Below are positions 21,019 to 31,623 of a DNA stretch of 64,000 nucleotides, in pieces. The first letter of the stretch is position 1, and each line of letters opens with the position of its first letter. Below the pieces are notes generated by a model. That model made no database searches. It had not been told where the DNA came from and saw only the letters and a program-made list of their open reading frames with translations. A program made the translations under genes and the position numbers. Source of the stretch: Phymatolithon calcareum (lineage: Eukaryota > Rhodophyta > Florideophyceae > Hapalidiales); contig OZ345370.1 in the NCBI GenBank assembly GCA_977006965.1, positions 1,240,001 through 1,304,000 on the forward strand, written 5' to 3'.

Positions 21019-23072
21019 TGTACGAAAACCACTGTGTCGCCGACAGGTTCTCTCTTCTTTATCGACGGTCTTAGATAGCGCGTGGGTGCTATGCACGTCT
21101 TGGCGTAACGTTGTTGTCTTGAGAATGTTCAGTAGTTGATCTTAAACATAGCGTTGGGCAAAGTAGGGAATTTTCGTTGAGAATGCCTTTCTCGGTCACT
21201 TTTGGAACCAGTGACCTCGAGCAATTACCACTGGTCCATGGACCAGAAATATTCCCTATTGGTCCAGACATGCATAAAGGAACCAGATTACAGTAGTTAC
21301 TACATTCATAACTTTAAAATTTTTTAGAAAATATGGTTCAAAAAATATAGAATGCAACGTTGGTCCCCGAGAACATTTTTTCCTAGCAGAAATATCTTGA
21401 TCAAGATATTCCCGGTTTTTTAGCATTCTTGACAACAAACAAATCTTGATATAAATGATTCCTTCTGAGAGCGCTGTCATTCTCTGCGCTGCCGCGGATC
21501 CATCTAATCATACATCACAACGCAGAGAGAAGAAGTATATTTTTCTTTAAAATTTTGCGACCTGACAACCGAGTCAGCTCACTGCCGCGCCTTTCCGCCC
21601 AAGCGGCTGGGCACCAGGCTACGCCGGTCATAAGCGCAGTGGTTCAAGGATGCCGTGCGCGGCCGACAGCGCGCATACAAAAACGGATACAAAAGCCGGC
21701 TACTACACGCTTGTCGGAGTGCAGCTCATACCACTCTAGTAACCGGCGGTCGTGGACTGCCATTGTAAAACAGCATGCGGACCGCCCATCGGCGTTATGC
21801 GCCATCCGTTTGTATGCTAAGCCCTAGTTACAACGCATTCGTCGGTTGCCCAACTAAACGTAGTTCAAATCGCGATCTCCTCACGTACGGAACCGACATT
21901 GGCTGCAGCCACGCTCGGTTGCCAAACTTTGTGGGACTCTGCCACGAACGCAAGCTGTCAGATCCCTCCAGTGGATCATCACTCGAGGTCGACTGTCTCT
22001 GAACGAAATAATTTCGGCAGCCCAGCGGAACGCAGTCAAAAAGCAATCCTAGTTGATCTGCATCCAGCGGGTAAATGGCGGCGATGATTGATGTCGACAG
22101 CGACGTGCAATGCGTCAATTCCGTAGCGGAAAATATGGATACCCGACAGCATCTGGCAATGTCGGATGGCACGCACGATAACTATGGGCGCAATATCCGG
22201 TGCCAACAGTCAAAAATGAATTCGCTCGCCACCTACCCAGCGTCCTCTGCATAACCGCCATTTTCTGCAGCAAACAGCGTCAGCGTGGCTGCGTCTTGTA
22301 CGGCCTCCACGCTGTCAAAGCACTTGAGATTAGCCAGTCTGTCCTTTTGTTCAACCGCCACAATCAGCTTCGTCCCATGCCGACATTGCGTCCCCGATTG
22401 GCAATGCCCGTGCTTCTCAATGTCGGGGCTTAGGGCAGCGCCGCTAAGTCTTGTGCACAGCCGCATGTATTGAGGCTGCTTCGTTTAGCACCTCTGTCGG
22501 TCGCCAGGCCTCTAGCAGTCAACATCTGTATCGATTTTCCAGATTTTCCACGGCGTCGATCGAGCTCACAGTGTCAAGGCAATTGGAGTGTTGTGCACGC
22601 CCACTGTAGGGCCTCTACGCCCAGCGTGACGGACACTGTCGTACTGCACGTCGTCGCGTTCATCGAGCTCATCTGCAAGCGCGCATAAAAGGCGGATAAT
22701 GGTCACTGAGTCACATTCTCCTCCCGGCGTCGAAAGAGCTCGAGCCCTGACTACATTCTCTCTGTCAACAACTTGCCTGTGCTGCCGGCACGGAACTGTG
22801 CTTATCCTTTGTGGCCTGTCTTCAATTTCACTATCAAGCGCGGCCCCGTTGCCGAAGTGCGTCGCCGCGGTCCCCACACTTCGTTTTCCGATATCCCCAT
22901 CGGAAACGGTGGTTTGCGACTGGATTATTCATCCCTCTCTCATTACTACGCGACGTCCACATTACGCCCCACTCCACGCCATCCGGTTGAGATTGGTTCT
23001 TTGAGCTTCTCATAGCTGGAGAGACCTTGATTTGTCTTCAAAAGTTCAAGAGCACTTTCCTGTCGCTTGTGG
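21019..23072. other. intergenic, no recognised gene
   Basis: Positions 21500-22950 are relatively GC-rich and hold several medium-length frames on both strands (for example minus 21828-22172, 22233-22466 and 22566-22877). They break frame repeatedly and show no domain recognised here. This could be an old transposon or a dead gene. Right before the GH16 start it should contain that gene's promoter. Confidence 0.45.
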
Positions 23073-24803
23073 ATGCTCAAGATGTCCCCCGCAATCAAGG
23101 CTTTCGCCATAGTCGCACTGATCCTCTTTACCGACTCAAGTGCCGACGACAACGAAGACAAGATGCCCTTGTGGCGTAACGTCACGGGTGCCCCCTGGAT
23201 TCGTTTCAAACTCGATGAGGCTGTGTCTGACGAGTTTGACGGACAATATCTCGATGAAAACAAATGGGATCCACATGGTCTACGGAACGAGAACACCGGC
23301 TGCCCCAGTTGGAACGGGCCCACCAATGAGCCCAAAACACAGTTCGCCACTTATTTCACCACTTACACAGAACCTTACACAAATGGATCCCGATCTATCC
23401 CGCTGGACAAGCGTCAGTATCGCCTGCAGAACGGCTTTCTGCACTTGAAAATTTCAAGGAAGCCCCCCTCGTACTTCCTCGCCCGTGAGTACTTCTGCAA
23501 CGCGAGTACATTCACATGCAATTTTGACAAGAACCGCCCGTGCTATGGCACAACGTTTCATGGCGATCCAATCCTGAAAGACCCTAGTGACCCAACAAGC
23601 TATCGCTACATCAATCACGACAAATGCAAAATTGAACCTTATTGCATTCCGCATCCTTCCATCGTCGTCGGCAATCAACGTTTGTACAATAATTTTGTAG
23701 CGCCTAACGTTGTTGGACGCAAGTCATTCAGATACGGTTTTTTTGAAGTCAATGTCAAGACAGCAAGAACTTCCGCAGTTTCCGCCGTCTGGATGTACGA
23801 TCAAAACGTGTTTCCGAGCTTCGCGCGGTACATACAAAATGAGCCCGGTGGACCGATTCTTCTCGAGAACCCCAGTCTCATCCGATCTCAGCGTTGGCAG
23901 GAGATCGACATGCTGGAAGTGATGGGTACCTGGAACCAGAATTTTTGGACTTCTTATATTCCAAATATTCACGTCTTTGCAATGTATAAGGGGGAGTTTA
24001 CACGTCCGAGTAACTCTAAGGATGGAAAGCAACTGGGTCCGATTGTTTTGGACAACAGCGTGTTTAAAGCTGGTAGGAATCCGAAGTTCAATAAGTCTGC
24101 CACGAAAGTTCCGAACTCGTGGCACATGAACCCTGGTTCGGTGTTTAACTTGAAGGAACCATGGAGAAAGAGTTTTCATCGCGTCGGATTGTATTGGAGT
24201 GAGAATGAGATACGGTTCATTGTGGACGGGTTTGAGGTTCTCCGTGTGAAAAATACCATTGTACATCAGAGAATGTTCATGGTGTTTAGTATGTCTTTCA
24301 ATGTGTACTGGGCTGGTGTCGACCCGGCGTGGTGGGAGACTGATCAAGAATTTACTATCGATTACATACGTCGCTGGGATGTTGAGTTGGATGATGATGT
24401 ACGTGATCCGCCAAGCAAACTCCCTTTGGACTACCGGATGGAGTCGTCGTTCGAATCGTATGGTCATAAATTCGGTGCGGTTGAAGGAGTGTTTCCTATT
24501 GAAGACGACAATCGCAGCGTTGAATTACAGTCCGTGGAGGAGATGCTGTCAAATGGAGAGAAGAAGCGCAAGTCAGTGTGGAGAAAGAAAGCCATGCCCG
24601 AGGACGTTACACGCATGTTGATGTCTGAAGAAGAAACTGGGAGGAAGCCCAAAGTTGTTGGTAGGGATGTTGTAATTCTGGAAAGTAGAGATGACCGAAA
24701 TCGCGAGCCGAGCGATCATGCGTCTTATGATCCCCTGAATGCAGTTACCGTGTGGGACGATGGAGTGGATCCTTTGGCGGCCGGGGCTGGTTGGGCTACT
24801 TAG
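23073..24803 (+). CDS. secreted GH16-family glycoside hydrolase (copy 1)
   Basis: This intronless gene encodes about 576 residues from the ATG at 23073. A signal peptide precedes DDNEDKMPLW (hydrophobic core IKAFAIVALILF). The GH16 beta-jelly-roll spans about residues 30-430. The signature is WQEIDMLEVMG near residue 277: nucleophile E277, assisting D279 and acid/base E282 (EIDxxE with the two-residue spacing). Supporting features are DEFDGQYLDENKWDPHG, KSFRYGFFEVNVKT and FIVDGFEVLRVKNT. In bacteria and red algae this family includes agarases, carrageenases and related galactan enzymes or transglycosylases; the substrate cannot be set from sequence. A Cys-rich insertion (CNASTFTCN, PCYGTT, DKCKIEPYC) is unusual. 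The C-terminal tail is charged and ends AGWAT. It is a paralogue of the gene at 32687-34639. Confidence 0.9.
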   Translation: MLKMSPAIKAFAIVALILFTDSSADDNEDKMPLWRNVTGAPWIRFKLDEAVSDEFDGQYLDENKWDPHGLRNENTGCPSWNGPTNEPKTQFATYFTTYTEPYTNGSRSIPLDKRQYRLQNGFLHLKISRKPPSYFLAREYFCNASTFTCNFDKNRPCYGTTFHGDPILKDPSDPTSYRYINHDKCKIEPYCIPHPSIVVGNQRLYNNFVAPNVVGRKSFRYGFFEVNVKTARTSAVSAVWMYDQNVFPSFARYIQNEPGGPILLENPSLIRSQRWQEIDMLEVMGTWNQNFWTSYIPNIHVFAMYKGEFTRPSNSKDGKQLGPIVLDNSVFKAGRNPKFNKSATKVPNSWHMNPGSVFNLKEPWRKSFHRVGLYWSENEIRFIVDGFEVLRVKNTIVHQRMFMVFSMSFNVYWAGVDPAWWETDQEFTIDYIRRWDVELDDDVRDPPSKLPLDYRMESSFESYGHKFGAVEGVFPIEDDNRSVELQSVEEMLSNGEKKRKSVWRKKAMPEDVTRMLMSEEETGRKPKVVGRDVVILESRDDRNREPSDHASYDPLNAVTVWDDGVDPLAAGAGWAT

Positions 24804-24933
24804 AGCTGACAGCATGAAACAGATAGCTGTTATGTGAGGCATGTGTCGGTAAATGTTGAGTATTGGTCGCATCTGAATTCTGGTCCTGAGTAGAGTTCTA
24901 AGTGAGACATCCGCGTAGGATAAGTTGTGCGGA

Positions 24934-24960
24934 ACCAGGGGAAAGTAACTTTCCCCTGGT
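24934..24960. repeat. hairpin, 13-bp perfect arms
   Basis: ACCAGGGGAAAGT at 24934-24946 and its reverse complement at 24948-24960 are separated by one base. It lies ~130 bp beyond the GH16 stop codon, so it could form a stem in the 3' untranslated region. Confidence 0.7.
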
Positions 24961-25316
24961 GGAACCGAGACACACGTTTCGTCGTGGACTTCGGGTCTGA
25001 AGTACACGCGGGATTTTGTGCCATTCGCCTACAATTCGGACACAAGTCTCTCGACCCTAATTTAGTAGCTCCAGGCGTCACTCCGTAGGATGTAGGGAGG
25101 GAGAGAAGATTGGAATTTTCGTTTCGTTCTACTGATTGTTGCACTCTCAGGGTCGGCAAGATAGTCGGCACTCGCTCTCGCCAATTGTGGCTTGCTTGAG
25201 ATGCGATCCTTTACTCGCTGCGATGAGCGGTGCCTTATAAGCTATCGAATTCTCAACCTACTGGCTGGGGGTTGCATAGCACGCCCCACGAATACCGACA
25301 CTATCCTGTCACTGTC

Positions 25317-25493
25317 AGGTCTAACGGCTACCGTGATATGCACGTGCGAGTCTGTGACCCAACCTGGCGATCTCTCGGGCCTCCCCTCCTGTGATGTCAG
25401 GTCTATCACTGTTAGGTCTAACGGCTACCGCGATACGCACGTGCGAGTCGGTGACCCAACTTGGCGATCTCTTGACACCTCCCATCCTGTGAT
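25317..25493 (+). repeat. tandem duplication, 97-bp period
   Basis: A segment starting AGGTCTAACGGCTACCG occurs at 25317-25395 and again at 25414-25493 with a few substitutions. The period is 97 bp, not a multiple of three. A protein-coding frame here would therefore be shifted by the duplication. Confidence 0.75.
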
Positions 25494-25868
25494 TATTTCG
25501 ACTATCGGGTCTGTCCGTTATTACGAGCTGACACTTGCGGGAGGCCACCCGACGTGGTCGCTCTATAGGATCTCCCCTAAGTCTTGTGCTGTCAGTGTCT
25601 TTCTTAGCCTTCTTGTTCCGCCATTGACCGAGCTCGCATTGCAAGCCACTGTCTTGTTCGACAACAAGAGACATACACTGCAGTTTCAGATTTCCAGTGA
25701 GATGGCACATGATCTAGGGCTTGGATCAACTGTTTTGGCCATCGTATTTACCGTACGTCTGCACGACAACTATGCCGTACAAGAAGTTCTTTTAAGAACG
25801 ACTTGTAAGGCCAAGGTTTAGAAAAGATCACTCTCGACTCGGGAAAGATAACGATCCCTGCTCCAGTT

Positions 25869-25923
25869 AAACCCCTCTACCTACAAAGCCGTGCATGGCT
25901 CGGTACTGTAGTTAGAGGGGTTT
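25869..25923. repeat. hairpin, 17-nt arms
   Basis: 25869-25885 and 25907-25923 pair with one mismatch (AAACCCCTCTAxCTACA) around a 21-nt loop. It is the first of a chain of palindromes up to 26779. Confidence 0.75.
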
Positions 25924-25977
25924 GGGCTCCCTGTCCATACAGTATTCTTCACTTGACGGATATAAACATGTCCAATG

Positions 25978-26102
25978 AACGTTGATGCTATGATAGACCC
26001 CTCCAACCGGAAAACCTTTCTAAAGGAGACTGCACCTGTCCCATGGGATTTTCTCCTTAAAAAGGTTTTCCCGTTGGAGGTGTCTATCATAGCATCAACG
26101 TT
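25978..26102. mobile_element. foldback / inverted-repeat element, ~52-bp arms
   Basis: Left arm 25978-26029 and right arm 26052-26102 are reverse complements with about three mismatches and one indel. Both outer ends read AACGTTGATGCTATGATAGA. The spacer is ~22 nt. Flanks outside also share ACATGTCCAAT-like words in inverted orientation, so the full element may be longer (about 25960-26150). It is typical of a non-autonomous foldback or MITE, and if transcribed it would form a long double-stranded RNA. Confidence 0.75.
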
Positions 26103-26226
26103 TAGCCGGTTTACAGCCAGTACAGACATTGGACACGTTTACATGTCAGGACAGGGTGCCACTTTTTCGAAAACGGGCTCGTTGTCTTGTAAGGTTTGTG
26201 TCTCAATTTCGAAGAGAAAACAAACT

Positions 26227-26477
26227 ACCTTAACTTTTCGTTAGATTATTGATGCGTCATGTGAAAGCAGAAAAGTGCACTTCTAAAGGTGCATGCACCT
26301 TTAGCACTCATTTCTCGTAATCCACTGGGGGAGCACGGCAGCATTTTGGCCCAAATAAACCAAATAATTTTCGGGCCAAAATGCTGCCGTGCACCGATCG
26401 GTGAATTACAATGAGCCCGCCATGTAAAAGCATCTGCTTACACATGACGCATCAATATTCTAACGAAAAGTAAAGGT
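26227..26477. mobile_element. MITE-like element with 45-bp terminal inverted repeats and nested hairpins
   Basis: The terminal inverted repeats (about 26227-26271 and 26433-26477) match with about three mismatches; the core is TTATTGATGCGTCATGTG. Inside are a 22-bp perfect palindrome at 26283-26304 and a hairpin with 20-bp perfect arms, 26333-26352 and 26373-26392 (GCACGGCAGCATTTTGGCCC). There is no coding capacity and no clear target duplication. It is a short non-autonomous DNA transposon of unknown family. Confidence 0.8.
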
Positions 26478-26715
26478 CGACGTTTGCACGGATAGACGTA
26501 CTGCAGTACAGTATTGTAATGGCGATATCCTCTACTGTACATCATGTACATGATGTTCCCAAAACGGCTTCGAGTCGTACAGTACTATATGATTGCTCTG
26601 TTCATACTTAAAAATTGCCCTCATGTCAAAAAAACATAGAAGATTTTTACATTTAGAAATTGCGAATTGTCTATAGGATATACAGTAGCTTCTGTTACAG
26701 TACTGAACCAGACAC

Positions 26716-26779
26716 TGAAGTAATACTGTACATCCACCAGAAACGTATACGTTTCTGGTGGATGTACAGTATTACTTCA
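26716..26779. repeat. 64-bp perfect palindrome
   Basis: Read on either strand the 64 bases are identical: two 32-base halves with no spacer, centred on GTATAC at 26745-26750. Perfect palindromes of this size are normally unstable, so a recent origin or an assembly fold-back should be considered. Confidence 0.88.
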
Positions 26780-27883
26780 ATTATAATTGCAGCATGTGAA
26801 AAAACAATTCAATCGACTCAGCTACTGTAGACAGGCTACGCCAGAAGTGAGCACTTGCCGTCCCCGAAGAGAATGATTACTACTTGGGACGAGCATCAAC
26901 AAATAAGCATCATGACGATGCGTATTATTAATCAATAATCAGCTTGATTAATCGGGCTACTTGATTACATCAACTGTCTTTTTGGAGAGCTCAGCGGAAT
27001 TGAAAATGTAGAAAAACGAAAATATTTTCACACTCTCAATTTTTGGGACGATTAGTTGATTAATCAATCAACGAGTGGCGAAATAATCAGCTAATAATTA
27101 ATAGAATCTATTATCAAAATTTGAGTTGATGGTCATCCGTATTTACTGCGTGATACTGTCTACAGTAATCGAACATGAAAACAGGAGGACACCTGAAGCT
27201 TTCAGGTCCTTCAAGTGAGGACTCTGTCCATATTCACTGCATCTATGATACTGTACTGTATCCACAGAAAAACATGACGCCACTACAGTATCATACCTTG
27301 GCGACAAATATGGGCAACAAACGGCACGTGATCGGGCACCAATCACAATATTGCAACACACGCAATCTTTGGTCATAAGGGCGTCGCTGTACATACATAT
27401 CATATGTATGTCATATATGTCGCCTTCCTTACTAAATGCGCTGCAGGAAAACCTGTGTTTTAGTGTTCATACAGACCAATTGTAAGAGCAATAATTCTTG
27501 CATGATTAGTCTTGCTCAAAGGATAACAAAGACATTCCTACCACGCAACCCCTTCTAATTCGCGAACCCCGGTTACACATGTGCGCGGACTCATAGATCA
27601 TAGATGTATAGTATGTTTGTGCGACATGATGCTTCTACATAATGTACAGTAACTTTAGCCGTCATTTTCAACCATCTAATTCTTTGTCTTTCTAGTCACG
27701 GTACCGAGTTTGGGTATTCATACTGTATGTGCTCTATGGCCCTCAATTGCCGCCCTCATCAGCACAACTTATAGGCACAGTTGCCTCTACAATTCGGTGA
27801 GAGAAGAGGATAAGCACGATAAAGAGGTCTTCCCTTTTTTCGGATTATCATTCCATTTCCGCAAGTTTCGTCTAAGCGGAATA

Positions 27884-29287
27884 ATGGTCAAGAAAATAGC
27901 CGGCACCTTTGTGCGGCCTCTCCGCTGTGAGCACTTCGTCGGGCAATTTGAGCCGGTCTCAGGTCAGGATGAACTCGCGGCAAGTCTTTACGTCCCCGTC
28001 GGGCTGGTCTTTAATAACCTCCTCTGTCCCGACAAGGTGAAGGACGCTCTCTCCAAAACTCTGGACGTTTTCCCGGAATATGCAGGGCGTCTGAACGGGA
28101 GACACATCAAAAACTTTTCCGCTGGCGCCTTGTATGAGGTTGCCGGTCGACCTGAAGCAGACGCTCTGTCGTATACCTCTTCGCGCGACTGGGAGCGAGT
28201 GGATGCACTCTACGTTATAAAAAGCTTATCACGACCAGGGCAGAATGACCCGTTGCTACGCATCCGGCTCTCGCTCTTTCCTGCAAGTGGGTTGTCCGTA
28301 CTTTTTCTTGTCGTGAATCATATATTGGGGGATGCACATTCAATCGCGCAATTCCTGCACACCTGGTCCTTTCACTGTGGCGGTGACTGGCCTGCACAGA
28401 CACCAGTACTGCAACGTCCACTTGGATGTCGTCGTGTATTGCAGTATGCAAAGGACAAGGCACCTAAGAACATCGCTGACCTTCGGGCAATGGACCCACA
28501 TGGCCGAAGTCCTCTAGATCGGGTTGCGGCGGCATTCATTATGCCTCGTCTCCTTTGGGCAGTGTTACGGCACCGCATGATGGAGATTCGCATTGATGCC
28601 GCTGGCGTAAAAGAGTGGAAAACGCGGTTAACAGATGCACTTCCAACTGGTGCATGGGTATCCTCGTACGAAGTGATGTTCTCAATGCTGTACTTTGCAA
28701 AATCAATCGCAGACGGCAATGGAGTGCACAAGGCACGCCCCGTTTTCCCCATTATCAACGCACGCGGTCGAGTCTCAGGTCCTCCACCAGATTACCACGG
28801 CAACCTTGTATTGTCGAAACAAGTGATGCTAGGCGCAAGTGATCAAGTCGCGTCCGGTCCTGATGCGAACACTGAATCAGTCGCAAATATTGCAGCGCAA
28901 CTCCATGATGGGTTACGCAAGATTTTGGCGAACGGGGAAGGTCTTGCGGAGCCTATGAAGTGGACCAACGCAGTACAGGACCTTGGATATGCAACCAGGA
29001 TGAACTTTACATTACTTGGAGACATTGTCACTGATCGCGGTATACTCATGAACTCCTGGTATCATTTCCCATGGCTTGACATCGATATGGGTTCCGGAGA
29101 ACGTGCAACCAAGTTAATCTTTCCAAATAGTGCGATTCACAACCTTTGGACCTTGATGCCGCGCGATCGCGAGTCTGGTGACTTGACTCTTCACATATCC
29201 ATGCCGAAAGGACAGGCGAAATTATTTCTCCGTACGATTGCCGAGCTGCGTATGCCATTCCACCTTGTTGAGTCGTTTGTTCGTTGA
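27884..29287 (+). CDS. BAHD-type acyltransferase
   Basis: This protein of about 467 residues starts at the ATG at 27884; the frame is open upstream only from a TTG. It belongs to the plant-type BAHD family, which moves acyl groups from acyl-CoA to alcohols or amines. The catalytic HxxxD is H146-ILG-D150 in VVNHILGDAHS. The N-terminal lobe has the usual substrate-entry pattern (KVKDALSKTLDVFPEYAGRL). The second family motif (DFGWG in plants) is relaxed here to LDIDMGSGE after NSWYHFPW, close to the C-terminus. Length fits the family (430-470). No signal or transit peptide is evident, so it is probably cytosolic. Substrate is unknown. Confidence 0.82.
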   Translation: MVKKIAGTFVRPLRCEHFVGQFEPVSGQDELAASLYVPVGLVFNNLLCPDKVKDALSKTLDVFPEYAGRLNGRHIKNFSAGALYEVAGRPEADALSYTSSRDWERVDALYVIKSLSRPGQNDPLLRIRLSLFPASGLSVLFLVVNHILGDAHSIAQFLHTWSFHCGGDWPAQTPVLQRPLGCRRVLQYAKDKAPKNIADLRAMDPHGRSPLDRVAAAFIMPRLLWAVLRHRMMEIRIDAAGVKEWKTRLTDALPTGAWVSSYEVMFSMLYFAKSIADGNGVHKARPVFPIINARGRVSGPPPDYHGNLVLSKQVMLGASDQVASGPDANTESVANIAAQLHDGLRKILANGEGLAEPMKWTNAVQDLGYATRMNFTLLGDIVTDRGILMNSWYHFPWLDIDMGSGERATKLIFPNSAIHNLWTLMPRDRESGDLTLHISMPKGQAKLFLRTIAELRMPFHLVESFVR

Positions 29288-29744
29288 CATGCAATTGAAT
29301 TTGCAATACTTTGTTTCTGACTAGGAACTGGACGCGCCTTTAGACTCCGATCGAGCCTCCTTTCATTGCCTGAACTAGCATACATTATTCCTCCATCGAC
29401 AAACATGCCGCTGCCACGTCAGCTTTCCATCATGCTCTCTCCATGTCCCATCGGCTAGCGGAATACGTTAGGCTTTAACGCACGTACGGCATTGTAGGAC
29501 AGAAACGTCAAGAAATCCCGAGGTCTGTCAGTCGCGTTTTCCACTTCCAGCGAGTCATGATCAGCCTTCAGAGCGTGCCGCCTGCACGTGGTAGTTGTCC
29601 CACGCCATGTTTGTCATATTTGCTTTGCTGTGAGGACTCATCCAGGACTCGTCGGAGTTCATGGGTACTGTACAGGAGGGAGACGCCTCTTTTTCTTGCT
29701 GTGCACTAAAGAATAGACTGCATTTGGCTCCATTGATTAGCGTC
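29288..29744. other. intergenic, promoter region of THG1
   Basis: This is the gap between two genes on the same strand. No repeat or small gene is recognised. Confidence 0.5.
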
Positions 29745-30779
29745 ATGGCATGCTCGAGGTTCGAGTACGTGAAGAAGTTCGAAGACGATGATCGCCTACT
29801 GCCCGGATGTTGGGTCGTCGTCAGACTTGACGGACGAGGCTTTACAAAGTTTTGCAAAACGCATTCATTTCAAAAGCCAAACGATGAACGCGGGTTGCAT
29901 TTAATGAATGCAGCAGCAGCTACAGTCATGAACAGTTTTTCGGATGTGGTATTTGCATATGGGCAAAGCGATGAATTCAGCTTTGTTTTCCGTCGCGAAG
30001 CAGCCCTATTCAACAGGCGCAAAAGGTGAGTTTTGGTTCGTCATGGTACTGCCATTTCGTTAACACCCATTGCAGAATCTTACATAATCCTCGAGCTGCT
30101 TTCCAAACACAGCAAAATATTGTCTTGCGTGGTCTCCTTATTTTCTTCTGCGTACAGCACGTATTGGCCATTGTTTCTAAACGAGAAAGTGCTTCAGACA
30201 CCGGTGCGTAAACTCGGCCTTCGTTCATCTTCGGCAAAACCTCGCCCACAAAGTCTGACAATTTCCAATCTTTCCCATGCACTTCAGCCATCTTTTGACG
30301 CACGAATCGTACTGTACCCGACGACAGCTCACTTGCGCGACTACTTGTCGTGGCGGCAGGCAGACGTTCACGTCAACAATCTTTTCAATACAACGTTTTG
30401 GGCACTTGTGAAAAGCGGCGTATCAGCCATGGAAGCTGAGAAACGCCTGAAAGGTACTCTCTCCGGACATAAGAACGACATTTTGTTTTCAGAATTTGGA
30501 ATCAATTACAACAACGAAAACCCGATGTTTCGAAAAGGCTCAGTAATTGTGCGACGCGAGCAAGAGGTGAGCTCGATGGCAGTCAAAAAGGCAAACGGAA
30601 ACCAGACGAGTTCAAACGAGCATGTCGAAAACCTTAAAGTTGACACTGAAGATATGGCGTCAAGTATTTTCAATGGTCTTTCTGTTTCGCATGAAGATAT
30701 CATCTCCAAGTCTTTCTGGGAAGTCCATTCCAGCATACTTTACCCACCTGACTCAGATCCTCCTCGTATTCGAAGTTAA
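29745..30779 (+). CDS. THG1: tRNA(His) guanylyltransferase
   Basis: The enzyme adds the extra G(-1) to the 5' end of tRNA-His, needed for histidyl-tRNA synthetase recognition. It has two exons, 29745-30025 and 30113-30779. The 87-bp intron has a GTGAGT donor and CACAG acceptor. An earlier AG at 30073-30074 gives the wrong frame, whereas the one at 30111-30112 restores the family sequence [14 protein letters not shown]. The product is 315 residues. Metal-binding residues fall exactly where expected: D29 in [10 protein letters not shown] and D76/E77 in [10 protein letters not shown]. Further family blocks are [19 protein letters not shown] and [14 protein letters not shown]. The C-terminal ~90 residues are diverged. 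It converges on COQ4, with 124 bp between the stop codons. Confidence 0.93.
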
Positions 30780-30903
30780 TAAATTTTCAAGGAGGTACAG
30801 GCACATTGGATAGGGTTACATGACGACTTTAGCAGAAAACCAGTTTGTATTCTTCGAGTTGCCGAAAAATATGTCGCACTGCCTGCCCGCCAAACACGAA
30901 CTG

Positions 30904-31623
30904 TCAAGACCTCTTACCCTTCCAAGATTTACCATACAGCACCAAGGGGTCGCTGATTTCAGGGAGCTTGATTCCCCACTGTTCCCGCAGTTCGCCAACA
31001 TCCCGCACCAAGTAATCCTCGTAACGGATCGCCATAAGATCCGCCGATTCCCATGCGCTTTCAACAGCCCAGGGCACCAGTTCCCGAGCTAGCATTCTTC
31101 TTTGACGAACGGAAAGTCGCACAGGGCCACCGACAGCGCTGAGCATGGCGACGGGCAATCCAGTCTGTGTGGCCTCGAACCACTTTTGCGCAGTTTCGCC
31201 GAGCAAATTGGTCGGCATACCCGTAAGTACGTGCCAAAGGTCGTGCACGTCGCGGTAACGCTGTAACACCCAAGCGTCGCGCCGGTCCTCCACGAACCGT
31301 ACCGGGAGCCGAGATTCAGGTACGAAGCCCCGGCGGTCCATGAATCGAGCATACTCGCGCCCCAGCGAGCCGTCCGGCATGCTGCGCAGTTCCGGGAGGC
31401 TTTCGCTGCCTTTTTCAGGGAATCGTGTGGGTGATAGCGATTGCAGCATCTGAGCACCTTCCTCTGTTCCCATTATGCGCCGTCGAAGACGGGAAAGCGG
31501 AATTGCACCTGTTACTTCACCAAGGACAGCAACCATATCGGCGCGCGCGGGATTTGCCAGAGCGATCATGGCGGATCCTACCGCCAGGGCACTCCTTCCG
31601 AATATGGACAGGCGCTCAGCCAT
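30904..31623 (-). CDS. COQ4: ubiquinone biosynthesis protein COQ4
   Basis: This intronless protein of 239 residues acts in the mitochondrial CoQ synthome, where COQ4 is reported to perform oxidative decarboxylation at C1 of the ring. The family motif HDxxH(x)11E is intact as HDLWHVLTGMPTNLLGE. Further blocks are GREYARFMDRRGFVPESRLP and ELVPWAVESAWESADLMAIR. The N-terminus (RLSIFGRSALAVGSAMIALA) is weakly presequence-like. Length is normal. It lies tail-to-tail with THG1. Confidence 0.93.
   Translation of the reverse strand: MAERLSIFGRSALAVGSAMIALANPARADMVAVLGEVTGAIPLSRLRRRIMGTEEGAQMLQSLSPTRFPEKGSESLPELRSMPDGSLGREYARFMDRRGFVPESRLPVRFVEDRRDAWVLQRYRDVHDLWHVLTGMPTNLLGETAQKWFEATQTGLPVAMLSAVGGPVRLSVRQRRMLARELVPWAVESAWESADLMAIRYEDYLVRDVGELREQWGIKLPEISDPLVLYGKSWKGKRS

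Larger units (their letters stand above)
24804..27883. other. long intergenic region rich in palindromes
   Basis: No gene is well supported. A frame at 25192-25821 (plus) is open but crosses a tandem duplication and has no known domain. Features listed separately are hairpins at 24934-24960 and 25869-25923, a tandem duplication at 25317-25493, a foldback at 25978-26102, a MITE-like element at 26227-26477 and a perfect palindrome at 26716-26779. Positions 26900-27120 are very AT-rich with repeated TTAATCAA-like words. Confidence 0.6.

Noticed and set aside
21555-22877. Cluster of medium frames on both strands
   Set aside because: Frames break often and show no known motif. GC content alone can keep them open. 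Possibly an old transposon, but not supportable.
26900-27120. AT-rich stretch with TTAATCAA-like words as a possible origin or scaffold attachment site
   Set aside because: Base composition alone does not support a functional call.
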